A stretch of 64,000 bases of DNA from Fragum whitleyi (GCA_948146395.1 OX411549.1:39576767-39640766), one strand, 5' to 3'; positions 24,001-31,895 are shown, numbered from the stretch's first letter. Numbers and translations: made by a program. The notes: generated by a model from the sequence alone, not told the origin.

Positions 24001-27000
24001 CACCGACCAATGAATATTTAAGCATAGTTCAACAACTAGACATTGATTTTTATTACTAGACAATTCTATATACTAGCTTTGAAGACATTTAGTTGTATTT
24101 CAGTTTAAAGAAGTAGCATGGAGGATCATCATCATACCATTAACAAATCGAAACTCTTTATCACCAATCAGAGAAATCAGTAATGATACTAGACATAAAT
24201 ATTTAGTCATTAGAAGATTAAACATTACGATAATTCTTTCTTAAGTTAAGTAACATTAGAAAACTAAACATTTGCAGTAAACAAATTTGGTTGATTATCA
24301 TTAATACATTTTAATGATAAACTGCCTATCATTCTGTTTTATGTATGCACAAGTAGACCTTCAGGAAATTTCCACTGTAGATAATTTGATTTGAATCTTT
24401 CTATAGTATCTGAATTCCTGACTTGAAGAGGAAGAGTATTCCAAATTTTTGGTCCTGAATAGTTAAAAGTCTTGCGGAAAATCTCGACCCTTGGTTTTGG
24501 TACATGTAAAAGATTATTTTCTGAAGATCTTAAATGAATATTATGACAACTGGATGCTCTGATGCACTTTGCTTGAATATACGTAGGAGCCATATCGTGC
24601 CTTGTTGCTTTATACATAAGTATTGATTTTTAGCTCACCTGAGCACGAAGTGCTCAAGGTGAGCTTTTGTGGTAAGGTGGATGTCCGTCGTCCGTCGCCA
24701 GTCGTCCGTCGTCCGTCGTCAACATTTGCCTTGTATGCACTCTAGAGGCCACATTTTTTGCCCAATCGACTTAAAATTTGGTCAGAATGATTGTCTTGAT
24801 CAAATCTCGGACGAGTTCGAAATTGGGTCAACTGGGGTCAAAAACTAGGTCACAGGGTCAAATCTTAGAAAAACCTTGTATGCACTCTAGAGGCCACATT
24901 TTTTGCCCAATCAACCTGAATTTTGGTCAGAATGAATGTCTTGATGAAATCTGGAACGAGTTCAAAATTGGGTCAACTGGGGTCGAAAACTAGGTCACAG
25001 GGTCAAATCTTAGAAAAACCTTGTATGCACTCTAGAGGCCTCATTTTTTGCCCAATCAACCTGAATTTTGGTCAGAATGATTGTCTTGATAAAATTTCGG
25101 ACGAGTTTCAAATTGGGTCAACTGGGGTCAAAAACTAGGTCACAGGGTCAAATCTTAGAAAAACCTTGTATGCACTCTAGAGGCCACATTTTTTGCCCAA
25201 TCAACCTTAATTTTGGTCAGAATGAATGTCTTGATAAAATCTCGAACAAGTTCGAAATTAGGTCAACTGGGGTCAAAAACTAGGTCACAGGTTCAAATCA
25301 TAGAAAAACCTTGTATGCAATCTAGAGGCCACTTTTTTTGCCCAATCAACCTGAATTTTGGTCAGAATGATTGTCTTGATAAAATTTCGGACGAGTTTCA
25401 AATTGGGTCAACTGGGGTCAAAAACTAGGTCACAGGGTCAAATCTTAGAAAAACCTTGTATGCACTCTAGAGGCCACATTTTTTGCCCAATCAACCTTAA
25501 TTTTGGTCAGAATGAATGTCTTGATAAATTCTCGAACAAGTTCGAAATTAGGTCAACTTGGGTCAAAAACTAGGTCACAGGTTCAAATCATAGAAAAACC
25601 TTGTATGCACTCTAGAGGCAAATTTTTTTGCCCAATCAACCTGAATTTTGGTCAGAATGAATGTCTTGATGAAATCTTGAACGAGTTCAAAATTTGGTCA
25701 ACTGGGGTCGAAAACTAGGTCACAGGGTCAAATCTTAGAAAAACCTTGTATGCACTCTAGAGGCCACTTTTTTTGCCCAATCAACCTGAAATTTGGTCAG
25801 AATGATTGTCTTGATCAAATCTCGGACGAGTTCGAAATTGGGTCAACTGGGGTCAAAAACTAGGTCACAGGGTCAAATCTTAGAAAAACCTTGTATGCAC
25901 TCTAGAGGCCACCTTTTTTGCCCAATCAACCTGAAATTTGGTCAGAAGGAATTTCTTGATGAAATCTCGAACGAGTTCAAAATTGGGTCAACTGGGGTCG
26001 AAAACTAGGTCACAGGGTCAAATCTTAGAAAAACCTTGTATGCACTCTAGAGGCCTCATTTTTTGCCCAATCAACCTTAATTTGGTCAGAATGATTGTCT
26101 TGATAAAATTTCGGACGAGTTTCAAATTGGGTCAACTGGGGTCAAAAACTAGGTCACAGGGTCAAATCTTAGAAAAACCTTGTATGCACTCTAGAGGCCA
26201 CATTTTTTGCCCAATCAACCTGAATTTTGGTCAGAATGAATGTCTTGATAAAATCTCGAACAAGTTCGAAATTAGGTCAACTGGGGTCAAAAACTAGGTC
26301 ACAGGTTCAAATTATAGAAAAACTTTGTATGCACTCTAGAGGCCACTTTTTTTGCCCAATCAACCTGAATTTTGGTCAGAATGATTGTCTTGGTGAAATC
26401 TCGAACAAGTTCGAAATTGGGTCAACTGGGGTCAAAAACTAGGCCACAGGGTCAAATCTTAGAAAAACCATGTATGCACTCTAGAGGCCACATTTTTTGC
26501 CCAATCAACCTGAATTTTGGTCAGAATGATTGTCTTGATAAAATCTCGGATGAGTTTGAAATTGGGTCAACTGGGGTCAAAAACTAGGTCACATAGTCAA
26601 ATCTCAGAAAAACCTTGTATGCACTCTAGAGGCCACATTTTTTGCCCAATCAACCTGAATTTGGTCAGAATGAATGTCTTGATGAAATCTCGGAGGAGTT
26701 CGAAATTGGGTCAACTGGGGTAAAAAACTAGGTCACGGGGTCAAATAATAGAAAATCCTTGTAAGTCAATTGTACGTCAACCTGATCATTTTAAAAAAGG
26801 TATTATCAAGTTGTACAGAGGCAGAACAATATTGAAAAAAATTAGACAGTTCATTCAGGTGAGCGATTAAGGGCCACTATGGCCCTCTTGTTTGTATTCC
26901 ACTCTATCACTGAACTTCATCCATCCGAGCCTTTTAAATAAAGACTCAGATGGAGTATCAATTGGCTCTTCTAGAATTATTCGAGCTGCACGCTTTTGGA

Positions 27001-30000
27001 ATTTTAGAATGTTATTTACTAAGTCTTTACTACAGTTTCCCCAAATTATACAACAGTAATTCAAGTGGGGTAATATATAGGCATTAAAGTACAGTTTACG
27101 AATATCAAATGATAGAAATTTTCTTATTCTTAACAAGAGATACAGCAATGAGTTGCATTTTTTTAGTGTACATTGGACTTGCATTTTCCAGTTAAGTGTG
27201 TTGTCTACATAGACTCCAAGCAATTTTTCTGAGTCGGTATATTCAATAGTTTTTCCACTCATTTCTATTTGTAAACCTGATCTGTTTTTGATTTTTGATA
27301 GATTATTTTGGGACGATATATACATGGCTTTTGTCTTTTCAATGTTTGGCATCATTGCATTCAAATCACACCATTTTTGGACAGATTTTAATTCATTTTG
27401 TAGTGTATTATGCACTGCATTAACATTGTTTCCAACCACTGTAATTGAAGTGTCATCAGCAAACATATCAGTTGTTGAAGATTTAAGATGCAAGGATAAA
27501 TCATTTATATAAATGATGAAAAGTAAAGGCCCCAGTACAGAGCCTTGAGGCACACCACACAAAATACCTTGAGAATCAGATAGTTTTCCAGAAATACTTA
27601 CTTTCTGTAATCTTTCTGTAAGATATGACCTAAACCACTTGAGTGTGTGTATTGATAAGTTATAACATTCAAGTTTTTGAAGAAGTATTTCATGATTAAC
27701 CAAGTCAAATGCTTTGGTAAGGTCAAGAAAAATTGTGCCAACAAGTTTGTGTTCATTAATTGCGGAAATCCGTCAATGATTGCTGTGAGAGCAGTTTTGC
27801 ATGAGTGATTTGTTCGAAATCCTGATTGGTTGGAATGCAAAAGATTATTTGATTCAAAGTACTGCTTTAAATTATTTGAGACATGTTTCTCAATTATTTT
27901 TGAAAGAATTGGTAGAATTGAGATAGGTCTGTAGTTATTTTTATCCTGCTTAGAGCCTTTTTTATGTATTGGCGTGACTTTTGCCAATTTAAATTGTTCT
28001 GGAAATATACCCTTAGTTATGCTTAGGTTAAAGATGTTGACAAGAGGTTTAAAATTACATTAAAACTTATTTTAAGGAATCTAGGACTAAGCCCATCTAA
28101 ACCAGTGGATTTTGAAACATCAAGAGATTGTAATTGCTCCTTTACATACTTCTCTGTCAAAGGGGGTATTTCAAAGTATTTTTTATCAGTAAGCAAGTGG
28201 TTTGCATGGCCTTGAATAACTTCTTTACAATAATCATTTAAGTCTTGAACAAAAGGTGCATTGTTATAAATGCTTGTGAAAAAAGAATTGAAATGGTCCG
28301 CTGCGGTTTTTTAATCTATTATGGGACAGTCATTTTCATCATTTATCAAAGGACTTTGGCTTAATTTTGTTTTTCCAGACAAATCCTTTAGACTTTTCCA
28401 CAATTTCTTAGGATTTTTCTTATTCTGGTTAATAGATTCAGTGTAAAATGCTTTTTTGGCTTTTGAGATACAAAGTTTAACTTCTTGTCGCCAGTATTTG
28501 TACTCATTAATATCATTTCGTTTTTTAGCATCATTGCGTTGGTGTATAGCTTTTGAAATATTTTCACAGAACCAATCAGGTTGGTGGAAATGTTTGACTC
28601 TTTTCTGTTTGAGTGGGGCATGCGAATCTAAGATTTCTAAGAACATTTTAGTAAAAGTATCAAGGGCATCATCTGGGTCCTCAAAGATATCAATGACAGA
28701 CCAAGGTTGTTTTTCTAGGTCAGAGATAAAGTTGTTTTCATTAAAATTCTTCACACTCCTGTATGTAATACATGTATGAGAAGATCCTTTCTTTTCTTTG
28801 ATGTTTGATGATCTTGAAAATTGTATAGGGTTATGGTCACTTAATGACAGTAATGGAATGGCCACATTTCTAATTTTTTCTGGTTGATTTGAGTACACAT
28901 GATCTATGATTGTAGATGTATTTGATGTAACCCTTGTAGGTGTATTAACTAGCTGTTTTAGTCCAAAAGTGTCAATGATTTTATTCCATGAAGTATTGCT
29001 TGTAGTATTATTACTGAAACTATAATTAAAATCTCCAAATAATATTATTTCCTTGTCTTCAGAGTACAGTTTTTCAAGGAGAACTTCTAAATTTGAATTC
29101 CAAACTTGTAAAGAAGAGGGAGGTCTATAAATATATCCGATTATAAAAGGCTTTTGATTTGTGCAATGAACTTCAATCCATATTCCCTCAATGTTTTCAG
29201 TTCTTTCAGTGCAGTGTAACCAGTCTCTTACATATAAGATAACTCCCCCACCATTTGATGATCTGTCACAACGAAAAATTTGGAAACCTGGAAGTTCAAA
29301 TTCACTATTGGCATATTTGTCATTGAGAAATGTTTCTCCTAATCCAATTATGGCTGTTTGTTTGTTTTCTTGCAAAAAGATTTTTATTTCATCAAATTTT
29401 GGATAGAGATGGTTGACATTCAAGTGAAAAAAATTAAGTTCTTGTGCAGAGTTTTTAGCTCTATTTCTTTCTTTATTTTTATGCTTTCTTTGTTTCATTT
29501 TTGGTATGACTGTATTTACCTTGCAATTTTGATTATGGGGGTCTGAGATTTGATTTGGTAGGGCATTTTTGTTGGTATTGGTTTTACAGTTAAATGATTG
29601 ATCTTTGTCCATATACTGGTTCGATTCATTAAGAGAATTAGATATATACCCCTTAGCCCCTTGAGAAGAAATATTGTGTTCAAACATAGAAATGCTATTT
29701 TTGTCACAGTCATTTGAACATTCACATATAACACAATTACATTCTGGACATAAAGAAGAAAGTATTTGAAAATTATTGTGTACATTAATGGCATCTACTT
29801 CTTGGCCTAATTTTCAATAATAAAGATGGCAGAGCTTTTGTTTGTGGCCATCTTTTTGACAATGAAGACACTTTATTGGTTTTCCATGAAAACACTTTTC
29901 AGTTGTATGGTTCATTTCACCACAATATCTACAATATTGTTGTTCATTATGTCTTAGGATATTTACTTTGCAGTCAATGTTTTGTAAGAGCGATAGAGTT

Positions 30001-31741
30001 CCTTCATTGTTTAGGTGAATGCCATCGCTTTGGTATAGAGCTTGATTAACCACCACACTCAGATTTTGGTAGGCAGGCTGATGGGCTGGAGTGTCATAGA
30101 AAAATCTGTCTTGGATAATGAAACTAACATTATGGTATTCGCACAGATTTATAAGTCTCAGATTCATTTCTGTAGGGTCCACATCAGCTCGTGGTAGAAT
30201 GGCTGATATGTATATATTACATCCTAGGCTAATCCTATCACGGAGGTCAAATAGGAGTCTGTCGTATTTTGCCTCAGTAGATTGAATACTTTGGCCACTA
30301 CTGAGATCGTTTCCTCCAATTTGTAGAATAATGTTTTGGTATGGTTTGATATCCATCTTATTCAAAACATGATTGAGATAACTTATTTTGGCACCTCTGT
30401 GAGTTCTCACATCTGTATTTTTAAGACTTCTAGTTTTTATCCCCTTTAAGATTGAAGAACCAATTATCAATGTTTTGGCTTCCATTTTAGCCCCTTGCTT
30501 TGATTTGTTTTGATTTTCCAATAAAGATGGAATTTTAGGGGAATAGATGCTATGTTTTGTTTCCATGTTTGGTCCATTTGAACTCACTTCAACCTGCAGT
30601 GATAGATCACTGATATCTTCTAATGAGTGTGGGGCTAATACAGCGCTTGTTCTAAGATCCTCGTCAGTTTGTGTGTGTTTATTGTCCAGCTGTAGTTTTG
30701 TTGGAGATATTCCTGGACGAAAGACATCATTATCCGTCTGAGTAGCCACAGAGATTTTTGTTGGTGGTTTGGGCACAAGAGACTGTGTAATTATGTGCAT
30801 TTGTCTTTCTAGCAAAACAATTCTATCCTTTAAGGTTTCAAATTCTTGGATTGAAATACTATTGTCCCCTGGTGAGTTAAAGGCGAAGAGATCAGATTTT
30901 ATTAAATCTTCTTCCACAGCACTAATATTACGATTCTGTAATTGTTCATGAAATGAATTTGATTGGTCTACAGAATCAATCCGATTTACCACATTGACCG
31001 ATAAAACTCCTGGTAATGGTGTTGATGCTCTTGGCTGGGAATCAATCACTTTTACACCTGTTTGATGGTAATCATTTTCAGTTTTTAAAAAGTTGTGTAC
31101 CCATGACATATGCTCAGGACCTTGTACATGGAGTTTGTTTGTAGTAGGGTACAAAGTAACTGTATGATTTGACACTTTGTAGATTAGACCATTCTGGAAA
31201 TCTCCTCGAATGAAAGTTAAATTTGAATCTAAATATATTTTGACTGTTTGCATAATATTAGGTTGAAGAATCAGTGTACAGCTTCCCTGATTTTGCTGTA
31301 CACTAACATGGTCCGAAAAACATGGTTGAGGAATATCTGTTTGTAAGGAGTTCTTAAAGGATTTAAGCAATAAGCATAGCAATCACGTGCAAAATGACGT
31401 GCTTTACGAAAATATGTCCTAGAAATTTCACATTTTGTCTCATTTTCGCAATAAAAAATAGAATAATCGTTTGTTTTTTTTGGAGTAAGATCGATTTTTT
31501 CGAGTAAGATCGATTAATATTTAACTTTGTGAACAACAAAACCTATATTTTCACTTCTGGCTCTGCCACAAGTGAAAATATAGCTTTTGCTGTTCACTGA
31601 ATGAAATATAAATCGATCTAACTCGAAAAACAAACAAATATCCTGTATATCATTACTTTCTATTTCTTTCCAGTTACCTTGTTAGGAGGGGTGGTATTTC
31701 TATTATTCGCACTATTTGCCATAATTATGGGGGCAGACTGA
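11806..31741 (+). CDS. TMEM165: TMEM165/GDT1-family Golgi Mn2+/Ca2+ transporter, six exons, 5' exon(s) missing
   Basis: Exons seen: 11806-12043, 15864-15962, 17570-17646, 18809-18976, 21856-21961, 31674-31741. They join to 756 nt: 251 codons plus a TGA stop at 31739-31741, with GT-AG at every junction. The protein has the two UPF0016 signature motifs, ELGDKT (11932-11949) and EWGDRS (18926-18943), each in a hydrophobic block. Between them lies a charged cytosolic-type linker around MSPDEAQEEYEEVQ, which resembles the vertebrate TMEM165 linker. In the family these acidic motifs form the cation path of a Golgi Mn2+/Ca2+-H+ exchanger needed for glycosylation; here that role rests on similarity. 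The first visible exon starts in phase 0 with a luminal-type segment. The exon(s) for the start codon and signal peptide are not recognisable in 1-11805 and may lie upstream of the window. The introns are heavily loaded with transposons. Confidence 0.93.
12083..12177. repeat. Fold-back repeat just after a TMEM165 exon
   Basis: Arms of about 36 bases (GTATGAGAAAAAATATCTAC... and its inverse ending TTTTTTTCATAC) with a loop of about 15 bases, starting 40 bases downstream of the donor at 12044. Confidence 0.7.
12630..12708 (+). pseudogene. TMEM165: Partial duplicate of TMEM165 exon A
   Basis: It copies the last 80 bases of exon A (IMAMRHPRLVVLAGALGALV to TILS) with only a couple of substitutions, plus following intron sequence resembling 12374-12630. 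The donor is GTTAGT rather than GTAAGT, and no AG acceptor precedes it: it joins ...GATAAATTC directly. It probably cannot be spliced in. It is part of a local tandem duplication. Confidence 0.85.
12969..14219. mobile_element. Motif-dense TIR element, family K
   Basis: The ends are CCCCTACGAAACTG and the inverse of CCCTTACCAAACTGACTTA. Both the first and last 300 bases are built of permuted CATATA, GTGGCATATA and GGGACATATA words. Empty copies of the host sequence (about 12590, 14530) show where it went in; AA flanks both ends where those copies have TA. No coding sequence. Superfamily undecided. Confidence 0.6.
14240..15180. other. TMEM165 intron, no recognised element
   Basis: It holds decayed 'attatcatgac' duplications, then AT-rich sequence with a short passage at 14990-15190 resembling generic bivalve repeat text. 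No coding frame is supported. Confidence 0.4.
15215..15600. repeat. Dispersed repeat D, copy 1
   Basis: It contains an imperfect inverted pair around AAAAACAAACGATTATTTT and the ends TGATAATCTACC / AAAGCATTAAAG. The same sequence in reverse flanks the LINE (22855-22988 and 31373-31660). Fragments lie at 43225-43345 and 44160-44235. Confidence 0.65.
15622..15802 (+). mobile_element. Short HINE-like element, family C'
   Basis: The 5' palindrome is ATGCCCCCGATAGGGAGGCAT-like. A GTCCGTCCGTCTGTCC microsatellite follows, then TCGGGGGCAT inverted near the 3' end, the hairpin GTCA-tcttacag-TGAC and AGCTCTTG. At 180 bases it is the smallest of the set. Confidence 0.65.
15864..15962 (+). CDS. TMEM165: TMEM165 exon B
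   Basis: The acceptor is TTGCAG and the donor is GATG|GTAAGT. It encodes AVLGFATTIIPRQ to FGLKMLKD, the membrane segment after the first motif, matching the FGYATTVIP region of vertebrate TMEM165. It starts with two bases completing a split Ala codon and ends on the first base of a Gly codon. Confidence 0.92.
15963..16691. other. TMEM165 intron, no recognised element
   Basis: Plain AT-rich intron sequence. No repeat structure or coding frame that I can support. Confidence 0.4.
16696..16918. mobile_element. TTAA MITE, family H, copy 1
   Basis: TTAA on both sides (16692-16695, 16919-16922), ends CCCTTTCCTGTTTTAC and AACAGCAAAGGG, with an internal hairpin GAAATTGC/GCAATTTC near AAGAAG. CCCTT-type ends with a TTAA duplication suggest a piggyBac-related MITE. 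Confidence 0.72.
17425..17540. repeat. Short tandem repeat before TMEM165 exon C
   Basis: About four to five units of roughly 30 bases with CACATGTGAAATTGTTGGAA and AATGTCACA. Inverted single copies lie at about 17248 and 17868. The array stops about 30 bases before the 17570 acceptor. Confidence 0.75.
17570..17646 (+). CDS. TMEM165: TMEM165 exon C (cytosolic linker)
   Basis: The acceptor is TGTTAG and the donor is GAG|GTAACA. It encodes GWSMSPDEAQEEYEEVQAEL and a few more charged residues, the acidic linker between the two membrane halves. It ends on a codon boundary. A short tandem repeat (about 17425-17540) stops roughly 30 bases before this acceptor. Confidence 0.92.
17988..18494. mobile_element. 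TTAA MITE, family H, copy 2, holding a HINE-like element
   Basis: TTAA flanks (17984-17987, 18495-18498) and family H ends. The interior after GCAATTTCTTTTT is split by the family C element at 18143-18426 and resumes with CACATTGTTTTTCCAATC. Confidence 0.75.
18143..18426 (+). mobile_element. HINE-like element, family C, copy 1
   Basis: The 5' palindrome is TATGCCCCCG...CGGGGGCATA, followed by GTCT/GTCC microsatellite, then repeated CAAGGTCATGTGACAAGG-type text. Near the 3' end come inverted CGGGGGCAT, the hairpin GTGTTT-cac-AAACAC and ATCTTG. It sits in a T-run of a family H MITE. Confidence 0.72.
18809..18976 (+). CDS. TMEM165: TMEM165 exon D (second motif)
   Basis: The acceptor is TTTCAG and the donor is GAGAG|GTGAGT. 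It has 56 codons, both ends in phase 0, and encodes the end of the linker and the second half of the transporter with EWGDRS. The inverted-topology repeat of the motif, ExGD[KR][ST], is the family hallmark. Confidence 0.93.
19046..19110. repeat. Short palindromic repeat, family N, copy 1
   Basis: A near-perfect inverted pair of GGTACTCATTGGAATCGT and ACGATTCAAATGAGTACC. Other copies: 20926-20991, 22297-22363, 48497-48560; a decayed one lies near 35806. Confidence 0.75.
19390..19466 (-). repeat. tRNA-like SINE head, decayed
   Basis: On minus it reads GCCTGATTAGCTCAATCGGT, then GTGGGTTTGATTCCAGG, box A and box B-like. The spacing is enlarged and the fold is not a clean tRNA. Confidence 0.45.
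19470..20430. other. TMEM165 intron, sparse repeats
   Basis: Mostly unremarkable AT-rich sequence. Short hairpins with GAAATTG/CAATTTC at 20030-20170 resemble the core of family H MITEs but lack ends. Confidence 0.4.
20433..20587. mobile_element. TTAA MITE, family F, copy 1
   Basis: Ends GGTAGTGGACCC and GGGTCTACTACC, right flank TTAA (20588-20591), left flank decayed TAAA. Internal hairpin GAGGTTTCC/GGAAACCTC. Confidence 0.75.
20592..20827. mobile_element. TTAA MITE, family I, copy 1
   Basis: Ends GCCTTGCCATGCTGAAC and GTTCAGCATGACAAGG, then TTAA (20828-20831). Its left TTAA is the right TTAA of the family F copy, so the two share one target. Confidence 0.7.
20926..20991. repeat. Short palindromic repeat, family N, copy 2
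   Basis: Inverted AGTACTCATTTGAATC and GAATCCAATGAGTACC. Confidence 0.65.
21571..21843 (+). mobile_element. tRNA-derived SINE next to TMEM165 exon E
   Basis: It has a tRNA-like head beginning GCCGCCGTCATAGCG with box B decayed. A body shared with the other copies follows (ACCTATGTGTGATACCAGCT), then the tail TTCAATTAATCAA. The target duplication TCTCATTTACAGG lies at 21558-21570 and 21844-21856. It recalls tRNA-related SINEs described in bivalves (RUDI-like, from memory). Confidence 0.85.
21856..21961 (+). CDS. TMEM165: TMEM165 exon E (acceptor created by SINE target duplication)
   Basis: It encodes DVWGVMIGGFLGHALCTGLAVIAGRV and on to SART. The acceptor TTTACAG lies inside the downstream copy of a 13-base target duplication that flanks a SINE at 21571-21843. 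A second, identical acceptor therefore sits at 21563-21569. The donor is ACAG|GTTTGT, a weaker match to consensus than the other donors of this gene. Confidence 0.92.
22005..22480. repeat. Tandem 'gggaccaccaaaaag' repeat with dispersed parts
   Basis: About four units of roughly 60 bases with GGGACCACCAAAAAGTGGTC and ATGGTCGCTTAA (22005-22230). A further decayed unit lies at about 22420-22480 and one outside at 59395-59460. A family N palindrome is included at 22297-22363. Confidence 0.65.
22297..22363. repeat. Short palindromic repeat, family N, copy 3
   Basis: Inverted CGTACTCATTAGAATC and GATTCTAATGGGTTCC, between ATGTT and AACAACAT. Confidence 0.65.
22855..22988 (-). repeat. Dispersed repeat D, copy 2, left part
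   Basis: The reverse of about 15470-15600, with TACCCTGCTTTTGTGCATTT. It stops where the LINE tail begins. The right part is at 31373-31660. Confidence 0.65.
24339..24631 (-). pseudogene. LINE ORF2 C-terminal segment
   Basis: The minus frame reads LMYKATRHDMAPTYI, then SGPKIWNTLPLQVRNSD, the conserved C-terminal tail after the reverse transcriptase in CR1/Jockey-like ORF2. It stops at 24339. It is cut from the rest of ORF2 by the element at 24632-26890. Removing that element joins EYK to ILMYKATR in frame. Confidence 0.75.
24632..26890 (+). mobile_element. HINE-like element, family A, with 145-bp tandem array
   Basis: The 5' palindrome is AGCTCACCTGAGCAC / GTGCTCAAGGTGAGCT, followed by GTCGTCC microsatellite and then about 14 units of 145 bases. 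Near the 3' end the inverted motif TCAGGTGAGC is followed by the hairpin AGGGCC-actat-GGCCCT and CTTG. T-runs lie at both edges. It lies inside the LINE ORF2, so it is younger than the LINE. Confidence 0.8.
24727..26757 (+). repeat. 145-bp tandem repeat array, about 14 units
   Basis: Each unit has CTTGTATGCACTCTAGAGGC, TTGCCCAATCAACCT, GGTCAGAATGA and CTAGGTCACAGGGTCAAA. Two unit variants alternate as a dimer at least three times (25068, 25358, 26083 starts). Periodic open frames across units are a by-product of the repetition. Confidence 0.9.
26891..27790 (-). pseudogene. LINE reverse transcriptase, C-terminal part
   Basis: The minus frame has FDLVNHEILLQKL, GVPQGSVLGPLLFIIYIND and the catalytic FADDTSI, then thumb-region text to EYK. 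The frame changes at about 27765 by an indel relative to the upstream part. Catalytic residues are intact but the chain is broken. Confidence 0.85.
27765..28310 (-). pseudogene. LINE reverse transcriptase, N-terminal part
   Basis: It has AKVTPIHKKGSKQDKNNYRP and then NQSGFRTNHSCKTAL (motifs 1-2 of LINE reverse transcriptases). Further upstream, in another frame, it reads SLDVSKSTGLDGLSPRFLK. A frame change lies at about 28050 and a TAA at about 28312. Confidence 0.82.
28311..29813 (-). pseudogene. LINE ORF2 endonuclease domain
   Basis: The AP-type endonuclease motifs appear in order: LNVNHLYPKFDEI, LGETFLND, GYIYRPPSS, LFGDFNYS and LSLSDHNPIQF. Upstream of the first ATG (29687) the frame stays open to the ORF1 stop and holds a Cys-rich patch (CPECNCVICEC). 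It ends in a stop at 28312 before the reverse transcriptase, so ORF2 is interrupted. Confidence 0.85.
29814..31372 (-). pseudogene. LINE ORF1: SGNH esterase domain plus two CCHC knuckles, 5' truncated
   Basis: The open frame is about 520 codons long. The SGNH-type esterase blocks are IIGSSILKG, then IGGNDLS and then SDGIHLNNEG. After them come two zinc knuckles of C-x2-C-x4-H-x4-C form (CRYCGEMNHTTEKC, CLHCQKDGHKQKLC). Esterase-bearing ORF1 is typical of CR1/L2 elements. The frame enters from repeat D sequence without an ATG near its start, so the N-terminus is probably lost. It ends in TGA (29816-29814), with the ORF2 frame continuing in phase. Confidence 0.85.
31373..31660 (-). repeat. Dispersed repeat D, copy 2, right part
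   Basis: The reverse of about 15290-15420, with GCATAGCAATCACGTGC and AATAATCGTTTG. It includes a hairpin of CTATATTTTCACTT and AAGTGAAAATATAG. It ends just before the pyrimidine tract of the last TMEM165 exon. Confidence 0.65.
31674..31741 (+). CDS. TMEM165: TMEM165 last exon
   Basis: The acceptor is TTCCAG. It encodes VTLLGGVVFLLFALFAIIMG, Ala, Asp and a TGA stop. This is the final membrane helix with a very short C-terminus, matching the end of the family. It follows a 9.7-kb intron, most of it one antisense LINE. Confidence 0.92.
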
Positions 31742-31889
31742 CCTACTTACTGAGATCATCGAGTGTCATCCATCATCGGAGATTTTCGACGGAGATTCCT
31801 GTGATATACATGTGTCCTTGTGTACATCTAGATAATAGTTTAGGTAGTTCGACCTGAGATTGACCTTGATGGAAAATATTTTAGATATC

Positions 31890-31895
31890 AATAAA
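31890..31895 (+). terminator. Candidate polyadenylation signal of TMEM165
   Basis: An AATAAA lies about 150 bases after the TMEM165 stop. A TTAA-flanked MITE begins about 11 bases further on, so cleavage would fall at or just inside that MITE. This is positional evidence only. Confidence 0.45.

Larger units (their letters stand above)
22989..31372 (-). mobile_element. CR1/L2-type LINE, 5' truncated, inserted antisense in TMEM165
   Basis: The 3' end is a (TTA)n run after AATAAAGTCG on minus (22989-23010). Coding remains run upstream to about 31372: ORF2 C-terminal part (24339-24617), reverse transcriptase (26900-28310), endonuclease (28311-29813), then ORF1 with zinc knuckles and esterase domain. 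ORF1 has no ATG start and the match to repeat D resumes at about 31373, so the 5' end is truncated. Stops and frameshifts in ORF2 make it inactive. A 2.26-kb HINE-like element (24632-26890) is nested in it. Confidence 0.85.

Noticed and set aside
24778..26723. A ladder of overlapping 71-residue open frames, each beginning MVRM
   Set aside because: They recur every 145 bases because of the tandem array. 145 is not a multiple of three, so each frame dies in the next unit. This is a by-product of the repeat, not a protein family.
28456..29546. Plus-strand open frames over the LINE
   Set aside because: Antisense shadows of the endonuclease coding strand.
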